NCBI RefSeq assembly: GCF_900187455.1
Contig: NZ_FYDX01000004.1
Location: 62,001-126,000 of the forward strand
Direction of reading: 5' to 3'
Length of the DNA: 64,000 nucleotides
DNA from: Pseudomonas sp. Irchel 3E13
GTDB lineage: Bacteria > Pseudomonadota > Gammaproteobacteria > Pseudomonadales > Pseudomonadaceae
Below are positions 9,830 to 18,508 of this stretch, piece after piece. Made by a program: the position numbers and the translations under genes. The notes below the pieces were generated by a model, which ran no database searches, had not been told where the DNA came from, and saw only the letters and a program-made list of their open reading frames with translations. Each line of letters starts with the position of its first letter. Positions within the stretch are counted from its first letter, which is position 1.

Positions 9830-9838
9830 GGTGACACG

Positions 9839-9866
9839 GCGGAAGTATCGGCCTTGATACTTCCGC
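9839..9866 (+). terminator. Stem-loop after the chemoreceptor gene
   Basis: A perfect 11-bp stem (GCGGAAGTATC / GATACTTCCGC, loop of 6) begins ten bases after the MCP stop. It lacks a strong T-run, so terminator activity is probable but not certain. Confidence 0.55.
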
Positions 9867-9908
9867 TCATCTCAAGCAGGGTGCGTGTTTTTCGACACGG
9901 AAGCTTCC

Positions 9909-11039
9909 ATGCGCCTTCTTGCCCTTGTTGCGCTCTGCGCCACGCCACTGATCGCCTGGGCCGATACCGACTTCGACCGACAGGTTCGCGACGCCGCCGA
10001 AGCGCTGATGCGGGACAACGCCATTCCTGGCCTGGCCATCGCCATCACGGATAACGGCCGCCAGCACTTCTATGAATTCGGCGTGGCCGACAAGGCCAGC
10101 GGCCAGCCGGTGACCCGCGACACCCTGTTCGAGCTGGGCTCCATCAGCAAGACCTTCACCGCCACCCTCGCCGGCTACGCCCAGGCCAAGGGCACGCTGT
10201 CACTGACCGCCAGCGCTGGCGACTACCTGCCGGAACTGGCCGGCACGCCGTTCGGCAAACTGTCGCTGATCAACCTCGCCACCCACACCACCGGCGGCAT
10301 GCCGCTGCAATTCCCCGATGCCGTGAGCAACGACGCGCAACTGCTGGCCTGGCTCAAGGCCTGGACGCCGCAACAGTCACCCGGCACCTGGCGCACCTAC
10401 GCCAACCCGAGCATTGGCATGCTCGGCGTGATTGCCGCCAAGCAACTGCAAACCCCTTTTGTCACGGCCATGCAGGAACAGCTTCTGCCCGAACTTGGGC
10501 TCAAGCACACCTATCTCGCCGTGCCGAAAGACCAACAGGCGTTGTATGCCTGGGGTTACGACAAGGGCGGCGCCCCGGTACGGGTCAATCCCGGCGTGCT
10601 GGCCAACGAAGCCTACGGGCTGAAAAGCAGCAGCAGCGACCTGCTGCGTTTCGTCGAGATCAACCTCGGCCGGGTGAAACTCGCAGCGCCCTATGAACAG
10701 GCCGTGCAGGCAACCCATCGCGGTTACTTCCAGCGCGGCGCCATGACCCAGGACCTGATCTGGGAGCAATACGCCTATCCTCTGACCTTGCAGACCCTGC
10801 TCGACGGCAACGACAACCTCACCGCGCTGCAGGGCGCGCCGGTCAAGGCCCTCGACCCGCCGCTGGCGCCGCAGCAACGGGCCTGGGTGAACAAGACCGG
10901 CGCCACCAACGGCTTCGGCGCGTATATCGCGTTCGTGCCGGAGCAACAGCGTGGCGTGGTGATCCTGGCCAACCGCAACTACCCCAATAGCGAGCGGGTG
11001 AAGCTGGCCTGGAACCTGCTGGAGCAGTTGGACAAGTAG
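9909..11039 (+). CDS. ampC: Class C beta-lactamase (AmpC)
   Basis: A 376-residue precursor with signal peptide MRLLALVALCATPLIAWA. The three class C active-site elements are visible: SxxK at 78-81 (SISK), YAN at 164-166 and KTG at 329-331. Length matches AmpC enzymes. The ATG at 9909 gives the signal peptide; an upstream in-frame ATG at 9885 is rejected. It is a periplasmic serine hydrolase of cephalosporins. No ampR gene lies next to it here; upstream is the chemoreceptor and downstream, convergent, an MFS gene. Confidence 0.9.
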   Translation: MRLLALVALCATPLIAWADTDFDRQVRDAAEALMRDNAIPGLAIAITDNGRQHFYEFGVADKASGQPVTRDTLFELGSISKTFTATLAGYAQAKGTLSLTASAGDYLPELAGTPFGKLSLINLATHTTGGMPLQFPDAVSNDAQLLAWLKAWTPQQSPGTWRTYANPSIGMLGVIAAKQLQTPFVTAMQEQLLPELGLKHTYLAVPKDQQALYAWGYDKGGAPVRVNPGVLANEAYGLKSSSSDLLRFVEINLGRVKLAAPYEQAVQATHRGYFQRGAMTQDLIWEQYAYPLTLQTLLDGNDNLTALQGAPVKALDPPLAPQQRAWVNKTGATNGFGAYIAFVPEQQRGVVILANRNYPNSERVKLAWNLLEQLDK

Positions 11040-12389
11040 CTAGCGCGCGCGGACGGCCACTGGGGCGCTTCGACCGGTCTGGCGCCCCTGCAGCAACACC
11101 GCCAGCGCCGCCAGCCCGGCCGGAATCAGCAATGACGCGAACACCTGGGCGAAGCTCCAGCCCGCCGCCAGCATCTGCGCCCCGGCGAAGGCGCTGAGAA
11201 TCGCCCCGAGACGACCGATGCCGCTCATCCAGCTGGCGCCGGTGGCCCGCACCTCGACCGGGTAGAACGCCGCCGCCAGCGCATTCATGCCGACGCTGGC
11301 GCCGTTCAGGCCAAAGCCCACGGCCCAGGCGATCACGCACAACCAGGCAAACGCACCGGCCACCTGGCCGATGGCGAAAATCACCGCGCCACTGAACACG
11401 AAGGCCAGCATCAGTACCCGTTGCGGGTTCCAGCGGTCCATGGCCCAGCCCACCGAAATCGCGCCCACCGGCCCGCCAATCTGGAAGCAGGCGGTCACGA
11501 TCGCGGCCTCGGCCACCGAGTAACCACCGCCCTCCTTCACCAGCGTCGGCAACCAGCCGCTGAACAGATAGACCAGAAACAACGCGAGGATGTAACCGCC
11601 CCAGAGCATCAGGGTGCCGAAGCGATAGCCCGGCGACAGGATGGTGCCAACCGCCCCGCCGCCTGCCGTCACGGCTGCCGGCAAGGTGAAGACCGTGCCC
11701 GGCCCGACCCGCTCCGGTGCCAGGCGGCGGACGATGGCGCGAATGCACTCGGGGTCGGCGCCCTGGCGCACCAGAAAGGTCACCGACTCCGGCAGCCGCC
11801 AGTACAGCAGCGGCGCCACCAGCAACGGCAGCACGCCACCCAGCACCAGCACACTGCGCCAGCCCAGGTTGGGAATCATCCAGGCGCTGGCGAAGCCGCC
11901 CAGCGCCGCGCCGAGGGAAAACCCGCAGAACGCCAGGGTAATCAGCAACGAACGGCTGCGCGTCGGCGCGTATTCGCTGACCAGGGTACTGGCGTTGGGC
12001 ATCGCCGCACCGAGGCCGAGCCCGGTGAGAAAACGCAGCGCCACCAGGGTTTCCAGATTCGGTGCGAAGGCCGAAGCGAGGGTCCAGCCGCCGAACAGCA
12101 ACACGCTGCCCAACAGCACCAGCTTGCGCCCGTAGCGGTCCGCCAGAGGCCCGGCCACCAGCGCGCCCAAGGCCAGGCCAATCAGCGCGGCGCTGAGCAC
12201 CGGGCCGAGGTCCTGCGGCCCCAGCCCCCATTCGCTTTTCAGTTGCGGCGCGATGAAGCCGATGATTGCCACATCCAGACCATCCAGGGCGATGATCAGG
12301 AAACCGAGGAAGACCACCCATTTCTGGTAGCCGCTGACCGGCTGATCATCGATCAGCCGGCGGATGTTGATGCTGTTGGAAGTGTCCAC
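11040..12389 (-). CDS. MFS transporter, aromatic acid:H+ symporter (AAHS) family
   Basis: A 449-residue, 12-segment transporter. The start is taken as GTG at 12389, preceded by AAGAGG/AAGGG; the in-frame ATG further upstream lies in the intergenic hairpin region. The AAHS signature FLIIALDGLDVAIIGFIAPQ is in TM1, and GPLADRYGRKLVLLGSVLLF follows TM2. The family (PcaK, BenK) imports aromatic acids. It is the last gene of a set (SDR, flavoprotein, NIPSNAP, this transporter) on one strand, which suggests import of the substrate of those enzymes. Confidence 0.85.
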   Translation of the reverse strand: MDTSNSINIRRLIDDQPVSGYQKWVVFLGFLIIALDGLDVAIIGFIAPQLKSEWGLGPQDLGPVLSAALIGLALGALVAGPLADRYGRKLVLLGSVLLFGGWTLASAFAPNLETLVALRFLTGLGLGAAMPNASTLVSEYAPTRSRSLLITLAFCGFSLGAALGGFASAWMIPNLGWRSVLVLGGVLPLLVAPLLYWRLPESVTFLVRQGADPECIRAIVRRLAPERVGPGTVFTLPAAVTAGGGAVGTILSPGYRFGTLMLWGGYILALFLVYLFSGWLPTLVKEGGGYSVAEAAIVTACFQIGGPVGAISVGWAMDRWNPQRVLMLAFVFSGAVIFAIGQVAGAFAWLCVIAWAVGFGLNGASVGMNALAAAFYPVEVRATGASWMSGIGRLGAILSAFAGAQMLAAGWSFAQVFASLLIPAGLAALAVLLQGRQTGRSAPVAVRAR

Positions 12390-12437
12390 TGCCCTTGCCT
12401 CTTGTTGTTTTTGTGTGTGGTTGCAGCACGCGGAAAT

Positions 12438-12465
12438 CCGCCGCACGCGTGTGGGCGTGCGGCGG
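12438..12465 (-). terminator. Strong hairpin between NIPSNAP and AAHS transporter genes
   Basis: A perfect 10-bp GC stem (CCGCCGCACG / CGTGCGGCGG, loop of 8) lies just after the NIPSNAP stop. No T-run follows on the minus strand, so it may only reduce read-through or stabilise the upstream mRNA. Confidence 0.45.
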
Positions 12466-12473
12466 TCGGCAAC

Positions 12474-12803
12474 TCAACGGCGGTCGAGACTGCGCAGGTG
12501 CACGGGCTTGATGATGCGGGTCTCCTGGGCCAGCACCAGATCGCGGGTAGCGTGCAGGTAGGCGGCGAAATCCGGGTCGGCGTCGCGCGCGGCACTGCGT
12601 TTTTCGAAATCGTCGAGGCTGTCGTAGCCCCATAGATGAACCACCTGGTTCAGCGGACCGATGCTGCTGGTGTAGAACGCCAGCGGCGCGCCGAGGTGGC
12701 GCAGCAGGATCGGCATCGCCAGTTGGTCGAAGGCGTCGAGAAAGGCCGCCATGCACCGTGGCCTGATGGTGTAGATGCGGTGATCGACGATGGCCTTGTC
12801 CAT
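12474..12803 (-). CDS. NIPSNAP-family small protein
   Basis: A 109-residue protein beginning MDKAIVDHRIYTIRPRCMAA, with the NIPSNAP features Y(T)IRP...FLDAFDQLAMP and NQVVHLWGYDSLDDFEKR. AGGAGG sits seven bases before the ATG at 12803 (a GTG lies one codon earlier). The start overlaps the upstream flavoprotein stop by one base. Members are ferredoxin-like dimers often found with catabolic enzymes; the exact role is unknown. It probably belongs to the same operon as the flavoprotein and SDR. Confidence 0.83.
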   Translation of the reverse strand: MDKAIVDHRIYTIRPRCMAAFLDAFDQLAMPILLRHLGAPLAFYTSSIGPLNQVVHLWGYDSLDDFEKRSAARDADPDFAAYLHATRDLVLAQETRIIKPVHLRSLDRR

Positions 12804-14533
12804 CACGCCACCTCCTGCGCAGCACCGGCATCGTCAAGGCCCTGGTCGACGCCGGCCAGATGGCGGCCGGTGATGTAGCCAAAGGTCATGATCGGGCCGA
12901 GGGTGATGCCGGCGCCGGGGTAGTTGCCGCCCATGATGCTCGCGCGGTCGTTGCCCACCGCGTAGAGGCCGGCAATCGCCCGCTGGTCGGCGCCAAGCAC
13001 TTCGCCAACGACGCTGGTGCGGATGCCGTCGAAGGTGCCGAGATCGCCCATGATCACTTTCACTGCGTAATACGGGCCTTCGCCAATCGGCGCCACGCAC
13101 GGGTTCGGTTGGTGCGCGGGATCGGCCAGGTAGCGGTTGAAGGTGGTGGTGCCGCGCCCGAACTGGCGGTCCTCGCCCTTTACCGCACCGAGGTTGTACT
13201 GGCGGACGGTCTGCTCCAGCCCCTGGGCATCGATGCCGGTGCGCGCCGCCAGTTCGGCGAGGGTGCGGCCCTTGAACAGGTAGCCGTTGCGCAGCAGCGA
13301 GCCTTGAGGCATTGGCGCCGGTTTGGCGTAGCCGAGGCCGTATTTGCCGAGGGTGCGCCGGTCGCAGACCAGCCACATGGCAGTTTCCGTCTCTCCGGTG
13401 CAGGCGTCGATCAGCGCCGCGCCGACATCGTGATAGGAGTCCGATTCATTGGTGAAACGCCGGCCGCTGCGCAGCACGCCGATCACCCCCGGTTTGTAGC
13501 GGTCGAGCAAGTGCGGAAACGCGGTATAGCGCCCGCCGCCCATGGGCACCTTGGACACCGGCATCCACGCAGCGGGCGCCTGCAGACGGATTTCCACCCG
13601 CGCGCCGAGGCTTTCGGCCATGCGCGCGCCGTCGCCGCTATTACCCGCCGGCACCGGCGAGAAATGCTCGCCACCGCGACGCACATGGGGATAGGCCTGT
13701 TTCAGCCGTTGCAGGTCGTGGGAGAAACCACCGCAGGCCAGCACCACGCCGCGCCGGGCATTGATGCGCAATTCACGCCCGCCTTCGCTGGCCAGCGCGC
13801 CCGTGACCCGCCCGCCTTCGCTGAGCAACTGGCGAGCCGGCGTCCCGGTGAGGATCGGGATGCCCAGGTCCAGCGCCGAGCGCACCAGCCGCGCCGCCAG
13901 GGCATTGCCGCTGGTGACCTGGGTTCCACGGCGGTACAGCGCCAGCTCCTTGAGGTGGGTCAACAGGCGCCGGGTGACGTAGGCGAACGAAGTCAGGGAA
14001 CGGGTGACGTTGAAGAAGTGCTTGAGGTCGGCATTGGACGAATTGAACATCATGCCGATGAAGGTGATGGTCTTGAGCGGCGGGCGCAGGCGCGCCATGT
14101 CCGCGCCCAGGCCACGGATATCGTAGGGCGCGGCGAGAATCGAGCGACCGATGTCGAGGCCGCCGCCCACTTCGGGGTGGTAGTCCGGGTACAGGGTGGG
14201 GACGAATTTGACCGCCGTTTCCCGCTCGAAGTACTCCACCATCTCCGGGCCGTAGCGCAGGAACGCCTCGACCCCGGCCTCATCGAAGCAGGCGCCGGTT
14301 TCATTGCGCAGATAGGTCAGGGCCTTTTCCCGGCTGTCACCAGCGCCCTGGGCCTTGCCGTGAATATTGCCCGGCACCCACAGCACGCCACCGGAAAACG
14401 CCGTGGTGCCGCCGAAGCAGTCGTCCTTCTCGATGACCAGCACGTCCAGCCCGTGTTTCTTCGCGGTGATCGCGGTGGCCAGGCCACCGGCACCGGCGCC
14501 AATCACCAGCACATCGCAGCATCTCTCGTTCAT
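12803..14533 (-). CDS. FAD-dependent oxidoreductase, 3-ketosteroid-delta1-dehydrogenase (KSTD)-like
   Basis: A 576-residue flavoprotein. The N-terminal FAD-binding motif VLVIGAGAGGLATAITAKK is followed by EKDDCFGGTTAFSGGVLWVP. The C-terminal NDRASIMGGNYPGAGITLGP matches the KSTD region in which a Tyr and a Gly four residues later are catalytic. The family introduces double bonds next to ring ketones, or reduces enoates. The ATG at 14533 overlaps the SDR stop (ATGA). No other steroid genes are nearby, so a non-steroid cyclic ketone or aromatic precursor is likely; this is inference. Confidence 0.8.
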   Translation of the reverse strand: MNERCCDVLVIGAGAGGLATAITAKKHGLDVLVIEKDDCFGGTTAFSGGVLWVPGNIHGKAQGAGDSREKALTYLRNETGACFDEAGVEAFLRYGPEMVEYFERETAVKFVPTLYPDYHPEVGGGLDIGRSILAAPYDIRGLGADMARLRPPLKTITFIGMMFNSSNADLKHFFNVTRSLTSFAYVTRRLLTHLKELALYRRGTQVTSGNALAARLVRSALDLGIPILTGTPARQLLSEGGRVTGALASEGGRELRINARRGVVLACGGFSHDLQRLKQAYPHVRRGGEHFSPVPAGNSGDGARMAESLGARVEIRLQAPAAWMPVSKVPMGGGRYTAFPHLLDRYKPGVIGVLRSGRRFTNESDSYHDVGAALIDACTGETETAMWLVCDRRTLGKYGLGYAKPAPMPQGSLLRNGYLFKGRTLAELAARTGIDAQGLEQTVRQYNLGAVKGEDRQFGRGTTTFNRYLADPAHQPNPCVAPIGEGPYYAVKVIMGDLGTFDGIRTSVVGEVLGADQRAIAGLYAVGNDRASIMGGNYPGAGITLGPIMTFGYITGRHLAGVDQGLDDAGAAQEVA

Positions 14534-15354
14534 GACCGCGCGCCCTCGAAACCGGGACGCGGAATCAGCGCCATGGGCATGCTTTCCAGGCCGCCATCCA
14601 CCGTCAGTTCGGCACCGTTGATGTAGTCGGCCCGCGGGCTGGCAAGAAACAGCGCCGCCTGGGCAATATCCACCGGCTCGCCGATACGGCGATTGGCAGT
14701 CATGGCGCTGCGCTGGCGCTCGATTTCCGGGTCGGCGTAGAACGCCGCCGACAACGGCGTGCGGATCAAGCCCGGGCACACCGCGTTGCTGCGCACCCCG
14801 CGCGGCCCCCACTCCACCGCGAGCTGGCGCGACAGCATGCTGACCCCGGCCTTGGCCGCGCTATAAGCGCCGCTGTTGGGCTGCGGGAAATGGGCGGCAA
14901 TCGAAGCGATATGGACGATGCGGCCACTACCGCGCTCCAGCATCGAGCGGCCGAACGCCTGGGCGCACAGCAGATAGCCGCTGAGGTTGACCGCCAGCAC
15001 CTGATTCCAGTGATCGAGGTCCAGGCCTTCGAGCGCCCCCGGACGCAGCACGCTGGCGTTGTTGACCAGCACATCGCAACGGCCGTGCAGCGCCTGTACC
15101 TTGGCCGCCGCCTCGGCCACGCTGCGCGGGTCGGCGATATCGCAGGCCAAGGCGCTGACCTCGCCGACGCTGTGTTCGCCAAGGGTGGCCGCCAGTTCGC
15201 GGCATTTATCGGCGTCGCGGTCCAGCAGGACCACATGGGCCTGCTGCTCCACCAATGCCGCCGCGAGCGCCGCGCCAATCCCGCCGGCACCGCCGGTGAC
15301 CACGCAAACGGCGGCGTCCAGGCCCAGCCAATGGGAGGAAGTGTTGTTATTCAT
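14530..15354 (-). CDS. SDR-family oxidoreductase
   Basis: A 274-residue short-chain dehydrogenase with the cofactor motif VVTGGAGGIGAALA, NNAS(V) in place of NNAG, and an intact YSAAK catalytic pair (SGAYSAAKAGVSML). The start at 15354 has a GGAGAG site; the longer frame upstream runs into the regulator's promoter and is rejected. It is first in the unit SDR-flavoprotein-NIPSNAP-AAHS and divergent from an AraC regulator. The substrate is unknown. Confidence 0.87.
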   Translation of the reverse strand: MNNNTSSHWLGLDAAVCVVTGGAGGIGAALAAALVEQQAHVVLLDRDADKCRELAATLGEHSVGEVSALACDIADPRSVAEAAAKVQALHGRCDVLVNNASVLRPGALEGLDLDHWNQVLAVNLSGYLLCAQAFGRSMLERGSGRIVHIASIAAHFPQPNSGAYSAAKAGVSMLSRQLAVEWGPRGVRSNAVCPGLIRTPLSAAFYADPEIERQRSAMTANRRIGEPVDIAQAALFLASPRADYINGAELTVDGGLESMPMALIPRPGFEGARS

Positions 15355-15419
15355 GCTGCTCTCCAGAGTGTCGCTTGTTCTGGCGAACAGACTAGGACCG
15401 CGGCCCTGCGGCAAGAATG

Positions 15420-15460
15420 GACAAAACCTGCAACCGTCCAGACATTTTCGACAAAATTGC
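15420..15460. promoter_or_regulatory. Direct repeats, candidate AraC-type operator
   Basis: Two direct copies, GACAAAACCTGC (15420-15431) and GACAAAATTGC (15450-15460), begin 30 bases apart in the divergent region between the SDR operon and the AraC gene. Same-face direct repeats are typical of AraC-family binding sites. Proposed from pattern only. Confidence 0.4.
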
Positions 15461-15529
15461 CGGCCACGCCTGATGCCCGGCCAGGGCTGTGGCACAGTGG
15501 CCGGGTCGCGATCACACAATTACAAGAAC

Positions 15530-16436
15530 ATGAACAAGATCCCCAATTACGCCCTCTACGGCGAGACGGCCCAGCCGGTGTGGCATGAGTCGCTGCATGT
15601 GGAGTCGATCTCGAAACGCTCCGGCGCCCACAACTGGGAAATCACCGCCCACCGCCATGACGGCCTGTTGCAGTTGCTCTACGTGCAGAGCGGCGGCGGT
15701 GAAGTGCTGTTCGACAGCGACCGGGTGCCGGTGCAGGCGCCGTGCGTGGTGTTCGTGCCCGCCCAGGTGGTGCATGGTTTCCACTGGGCCGGCCAGGTCG
15801 AGGGCCAGGTCATCACGGCGGCGCAGCATCCGCTGGAAAGCATCGCCCAGGCGCTGGCACCTAGCCTGTCGAGCCAGATTCGCAAACCCCCATGTGATCG
15901 CCCTGCCGCACTGGCGCGAGGACGAAGACCCGCTGCTGCCGCTGTGCCGCGCCTTGAGCGAGGAGTACCACAACCGGGCCCGCGAGCATGTGGCGTGCAG
16001 CATGTCGCTGCTGCTGGCGCTGTTTGTCCAGGCCCTGCGCCACGAGCACCTGGGCGGCGATGACGCGCAACACCGCGTGCCGTCCCGTCGCAGCCAGCAG
16101 CTCACTGCATTCCGCGAACTGGTGGACATGCATTTTCGCGAGCATCGCCCGCTAAACGCCTACGCCAGCGATCTGGGCATGACGGTCGCAACCCTCGGCC
16201 GCCTGTGCCAGGAACACTTGGGCATGACCCCGATGAACGTGATCAACGCCCGCATGGTGCTGGAGGCCAAGCGCGGCCTGGGGCATTCCGATCTGAGCGT
16301 TAAAGGCATCGCGCATGAGCTGGGCTTTGTCGATGTCGGTTACTTCAGCCGGTTCTTCCGCAAGCACGCCGGGATGAGCCCGAGCGACTTTCGCGGCGGC
16401 GGCAAACCCCGGCCGGCGCTGGCGCGGTGTTCGTGA
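15530..16436 (+). pseudogene. AraC-family regulator (HpaA/PobR-like), frameshifted at a C5 run
   Basis: The N-terminal cupin half is read from ATG 15530 (MNKIPNYALYG...). The C-terminal helix-turn-helix half lies in the next frame through 16436 (LNAYASDLGMTVATLGRLC, IAHELGFVDVGYFSRFFRKH). The frames meet at five Cs, 15887-15891; with four Cs the text reads RKPHVIALPHW and gives one 301-residue protein of normal length for HpaA/PobR-type regulators. Either a sequencing error or a recent inactivation is possible. Cupin motifs include ITAHRHDGLLQLLYV. It is divergent from the SDR-flavoprotein operon and is its probable regulator. Confidence 0.8.
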
Positions 16437-16464
16437 AGGACACCGCCCAGCGCGCGACGGCCGA

Positions 16465-17055
16465 TCAGCCCAGGGCGTCCACCACAAAGTCCAGGCGGTC
16501 CTGACCAAAGAACATCTGCTCGCCGACAAAGAACGTCGGCGCACCAAACACCCCGCGGGCCACCGCTTCTTCGGTCACAGTCTTCAGCGCCGCCTTGACC
16601 TCGGCATCGCCCACCAGGGCGACGAAGCCGTCCGCTTCGAACCCCGCCTCTGTCAGCACCTCGGCCACCACGGCCGGCTCACCCAGGTTGCGCCCGGTCA
16701 CCCACAACGCCGTGAACATCGCCGCCAGGTAATCTTCGAAACGCTCCGGCTGGCGCAATTGCACGCCGATCGCGCCGCGCATCAGGGTCAGGGTGTTGAT
16801 CGGGAAATGCGGGCTGAAACGCAGGGTCACGCCATAACGGGCGGCATAGCGCTGGAAGTCGGCGTAGGTGTAGCGGGCCTTGGCCGGGACGGTCGCCGGC
16901 GAACTGTTGCCGGTGGCCTGGAATACGCCGCCCAGCAGCATCGGGCGCAGTACCACGTTGGCGCCGTGCTCGGCACGCAGCCGCGGCAGTTGGGTCCAGG
17001 CCAGGTAGCTGGCCGGGCTTCCGAGATCGAAGAAGAATTCGACGGTCTTGCTCAT
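16465..17055 (-). CDS. 2-hydroxychromene-2-carboxylate isomerase-like (DsbA-fold, kappa-GST) protein
   Basis: A 196-residue protein starting MSKTVEFFFDLGSPASYLAW, the classic FDxxSPxxYL start of HCCA isomerases. It has the conserved RPMLLGGVFQATGNSSP region and a C-terminal GVFGAPTFFVGEQMFFGQDR. There is no CxxC, as expected for this glutathione-dependent family. The start is at 17055; a longer frame to 17127 is rejected because it overlaps the SDR gene end. It lies 53 bases downstream of an SDR gene on the same strand. The real substrate is unknown; naphthalene genes are absent. Confidence 0.85.
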   Translation of the reverse strand: MSKTVEFFFDLGSPASYLAWTQLPRLRAEHGANVVLRPMLLGGVFQATGNSSPATVPAKARYTYADFQRYAARYGVTLRFSPHFPINTLTLMRGAIGVQLRQPERFEDYLAAMFTALWVTGRNLGEPAVVAEVLTEAGFEADGFVALVGDAEVKAALKTVTEEAVARGVFGAPTFFVGEQMFFGQDRLDFVVDALG

Positions 17056-17108
17056 GAGATTCAGGTCCTTGTGCGCAGATGGGGTCATTCCAGGGCGAGC
17101 GACGGGGC

Positions 17109-17843
17109 TTACCAACGCTCCATCCACGGGCGCAGGTCCAGTTCGAAGGTCCAGGCATCCCGCGGCTGAGCGTGCAGGTGCCAGTAGTTGTCGGCGATAT
17201 GCGCGGGGTCGAGGATGCCGTCCTGGTCCTTGAGCGCGTAGCGCTCGGGGAAGCTGTCGCGGATAAACGCGGTGTCGATGGCGCCATCCACCACCACATG
17301 GCCAACGTGGATGCCACGCGGGCCCAACTCCCGCGCCATGCTCTGGGCCAGGGCGCGGATGCCGTGCTTGGCCCCGGCGAAGGCGGCGAACCCGGCGGCG
17401 CCGCGCAAACCGGCGGTGGCGCCGGTAAAGAGAATGGTGCCGCGCTCACGGGTGACCATGCGCCGGGCCACCGCCTGCGCGGTGAGGAAGCCGGCGAAGC
17501 AGGCCATTTCCCAAATCTTGAAGTACTTACGCGGGGTTTCTTCGAGGATGCTGCAAGGCACGTTGGCGCCGATATTGAAGACGAAGGCGTCAATCGGGCC
17601 GATGCTGCTTTCGATCTCCTCCACCAGAGCCGCGACCTCCTCCTCCTTGCGCGCATCGGAGCCAAAACCGTGGGCCTGGCCGCCCTCGGCGCGGATTTCA
17701 TCCAGCAGCGGTTGCAGCTTGTCGGCACTGCGCCGGGTAACGCAGGCGATATAGCCTTCACGGGCAAACCGCTTGGCTATGGCGCCGCCCGTGGCATCGC
17801 CAGCGCCGATCACCAGTACGACTTTCTTGTTGTTATCGGTCAT
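17109..17843 (-). CDS. SDR-fold protein lacking the catalytic tyrosine
   Basis: A 244-residue protein of SDR length. At the usual YxxxK site it has Phe155 and Lys159 (FAAFAGAKHG). The Ser position lies in ILFTGATAGLRG. The cofactor loop reads VIGAGDATGGAIAKRF instead of TGxxxGxG. So the fold is clear, but ordinary Tyr-dependent dehydrogenase chemistry is doubtful. It probably forms an operon with the isomerase-like gene downstream and is divergent from a TetR gene. Confidence 0.8.
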   Translation of the reverse strand: MTDNNKKVVLVIGAGDATGGAIAKRFAREGYIACVTRRSADKLQPLLDEIRAEGGQAHGFGSDARKEEEVAALVEEIESSIGPIDAFVFNIGANVPCSILEETPRKYFKIWEMACFAGFLTAQAVARRMVTRERGTILFTGATAGLRGAAGFAAFAGAKHGIRALAQSMARELGPRGIHVGHVVVDGAIDTAFIRDSFPERYALKDQDGILDPAHIADNYWHLHAQPRDAWTFELDLRPWMERW

Positions 17844-17868
17844 GGGTGTCGCCTCATTGATGAATGAT

Positions 17869-17883
17869 CGTTTAGTGAACGAA
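17869..17883. promoter_or_regulatory. TetR operator candidate
   Basis: A perfect inverted repeat TCGTT-TAGTG-AACGA lies in the 92-base gap between the divergent SDR and TetR genes. Size and placement fit an autoregulated TetR site. Confidence 0.5.
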
Positions 17884-17935
17884 CGCTATGCTACGATCCG
17901 CACATTCGTCAAGCGTGTAACAGAGGATTTCCCAG

Positions 17936-18502
17936 GTGCGCTATTCCAACGACCACAAGGAACAGACCCGGCAGCGGCTGGTGCAAAGCAGCGGCGCCCT
18001 GGCCAAGCAGGGCGGGTTCTCGTCCACCGGCGTGGCCGGCTTGATGAAGGCCATCGGCCTGACGGGCGGCGCCTTCTACAACCACTTCCCGTCCAAGGAC
18101 GACCTGTTCAGCGAGATCGTCCGCGAGGAGCTGTCCCACAGTTTCATCAACCTGCAGACCCAGGCCGGCGAGTTGAACCGGGACAAGCTGCAGCGCTGCC
18201 TCGACCAGTACCTGAGCCTGGCCCACCTGCACAACCCGGAAAACGGCTGCGCGATTCCGGCCCTGGGCGCGGAAATCGCCCGGGCGGATATCAAGGTGCG
18301 GGAAGAAGCCGAGCACTGGCTGAAAACGTTGCACCAGGCGTGGGCTGTCACGCTGAAGGACGAAGCCCTGGCCTGGGTGCTGCTGAGTCAGTGTGTCGGG
18401 GCGCTGCTGGTGGCGCGGATGCTCGCCGGGGAAGACACCCGGGAGGCCGTGCTGGCGGCCAGCCGGGGATTTACGCGCAAGGCGCTGGAGCAAGTGCCGT
18501 GA
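17936..18502 (+). CDS. TetR/AcrR-family regulator
   Basis: A 188-residue protein. The start is GTG at 17936 with GAGGA upstream. The N-terminal helix-turn-helix reads GFSSTGVAGLMKAIGLTGGAFYNHF, typical of TetR proteins. The C-terminal ligand domain includes ENGCAIPALGAEIARAD, as in the YxaF/LmrA-like subgroup. It is divergent from the tyrosine-less SDR gene, whose promoter region it likely represses. Confidence 0.87.
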   Translation: MRYSNDHKEQTRQRLVQSSGALAKQGGFSSTGVAGLMKAIGLTGGAFYNHFPSKDDLFSEIVREELSHSFINLQTQAGELNRDKLQRCLDQYLSLAHLHNPENGCAIPALGAEIARADIKVREEAEHWLKTLHQAWAVTLKDEALAWVLLSQCVGALLVARMLAGEDTREAVLAASRGFTRKALEQVP

Positions 18503-18508
18503 GGGGAA

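Noticed and set aside
14534..14812. An N-terminal extension of the KSTD-like flavoprotein up to 14812
   Set aside because: The FAD motif begins at residue 9 after ATG 14533, and the extension lies in the SDR gene; the ATGA overlap supports the shorter form.
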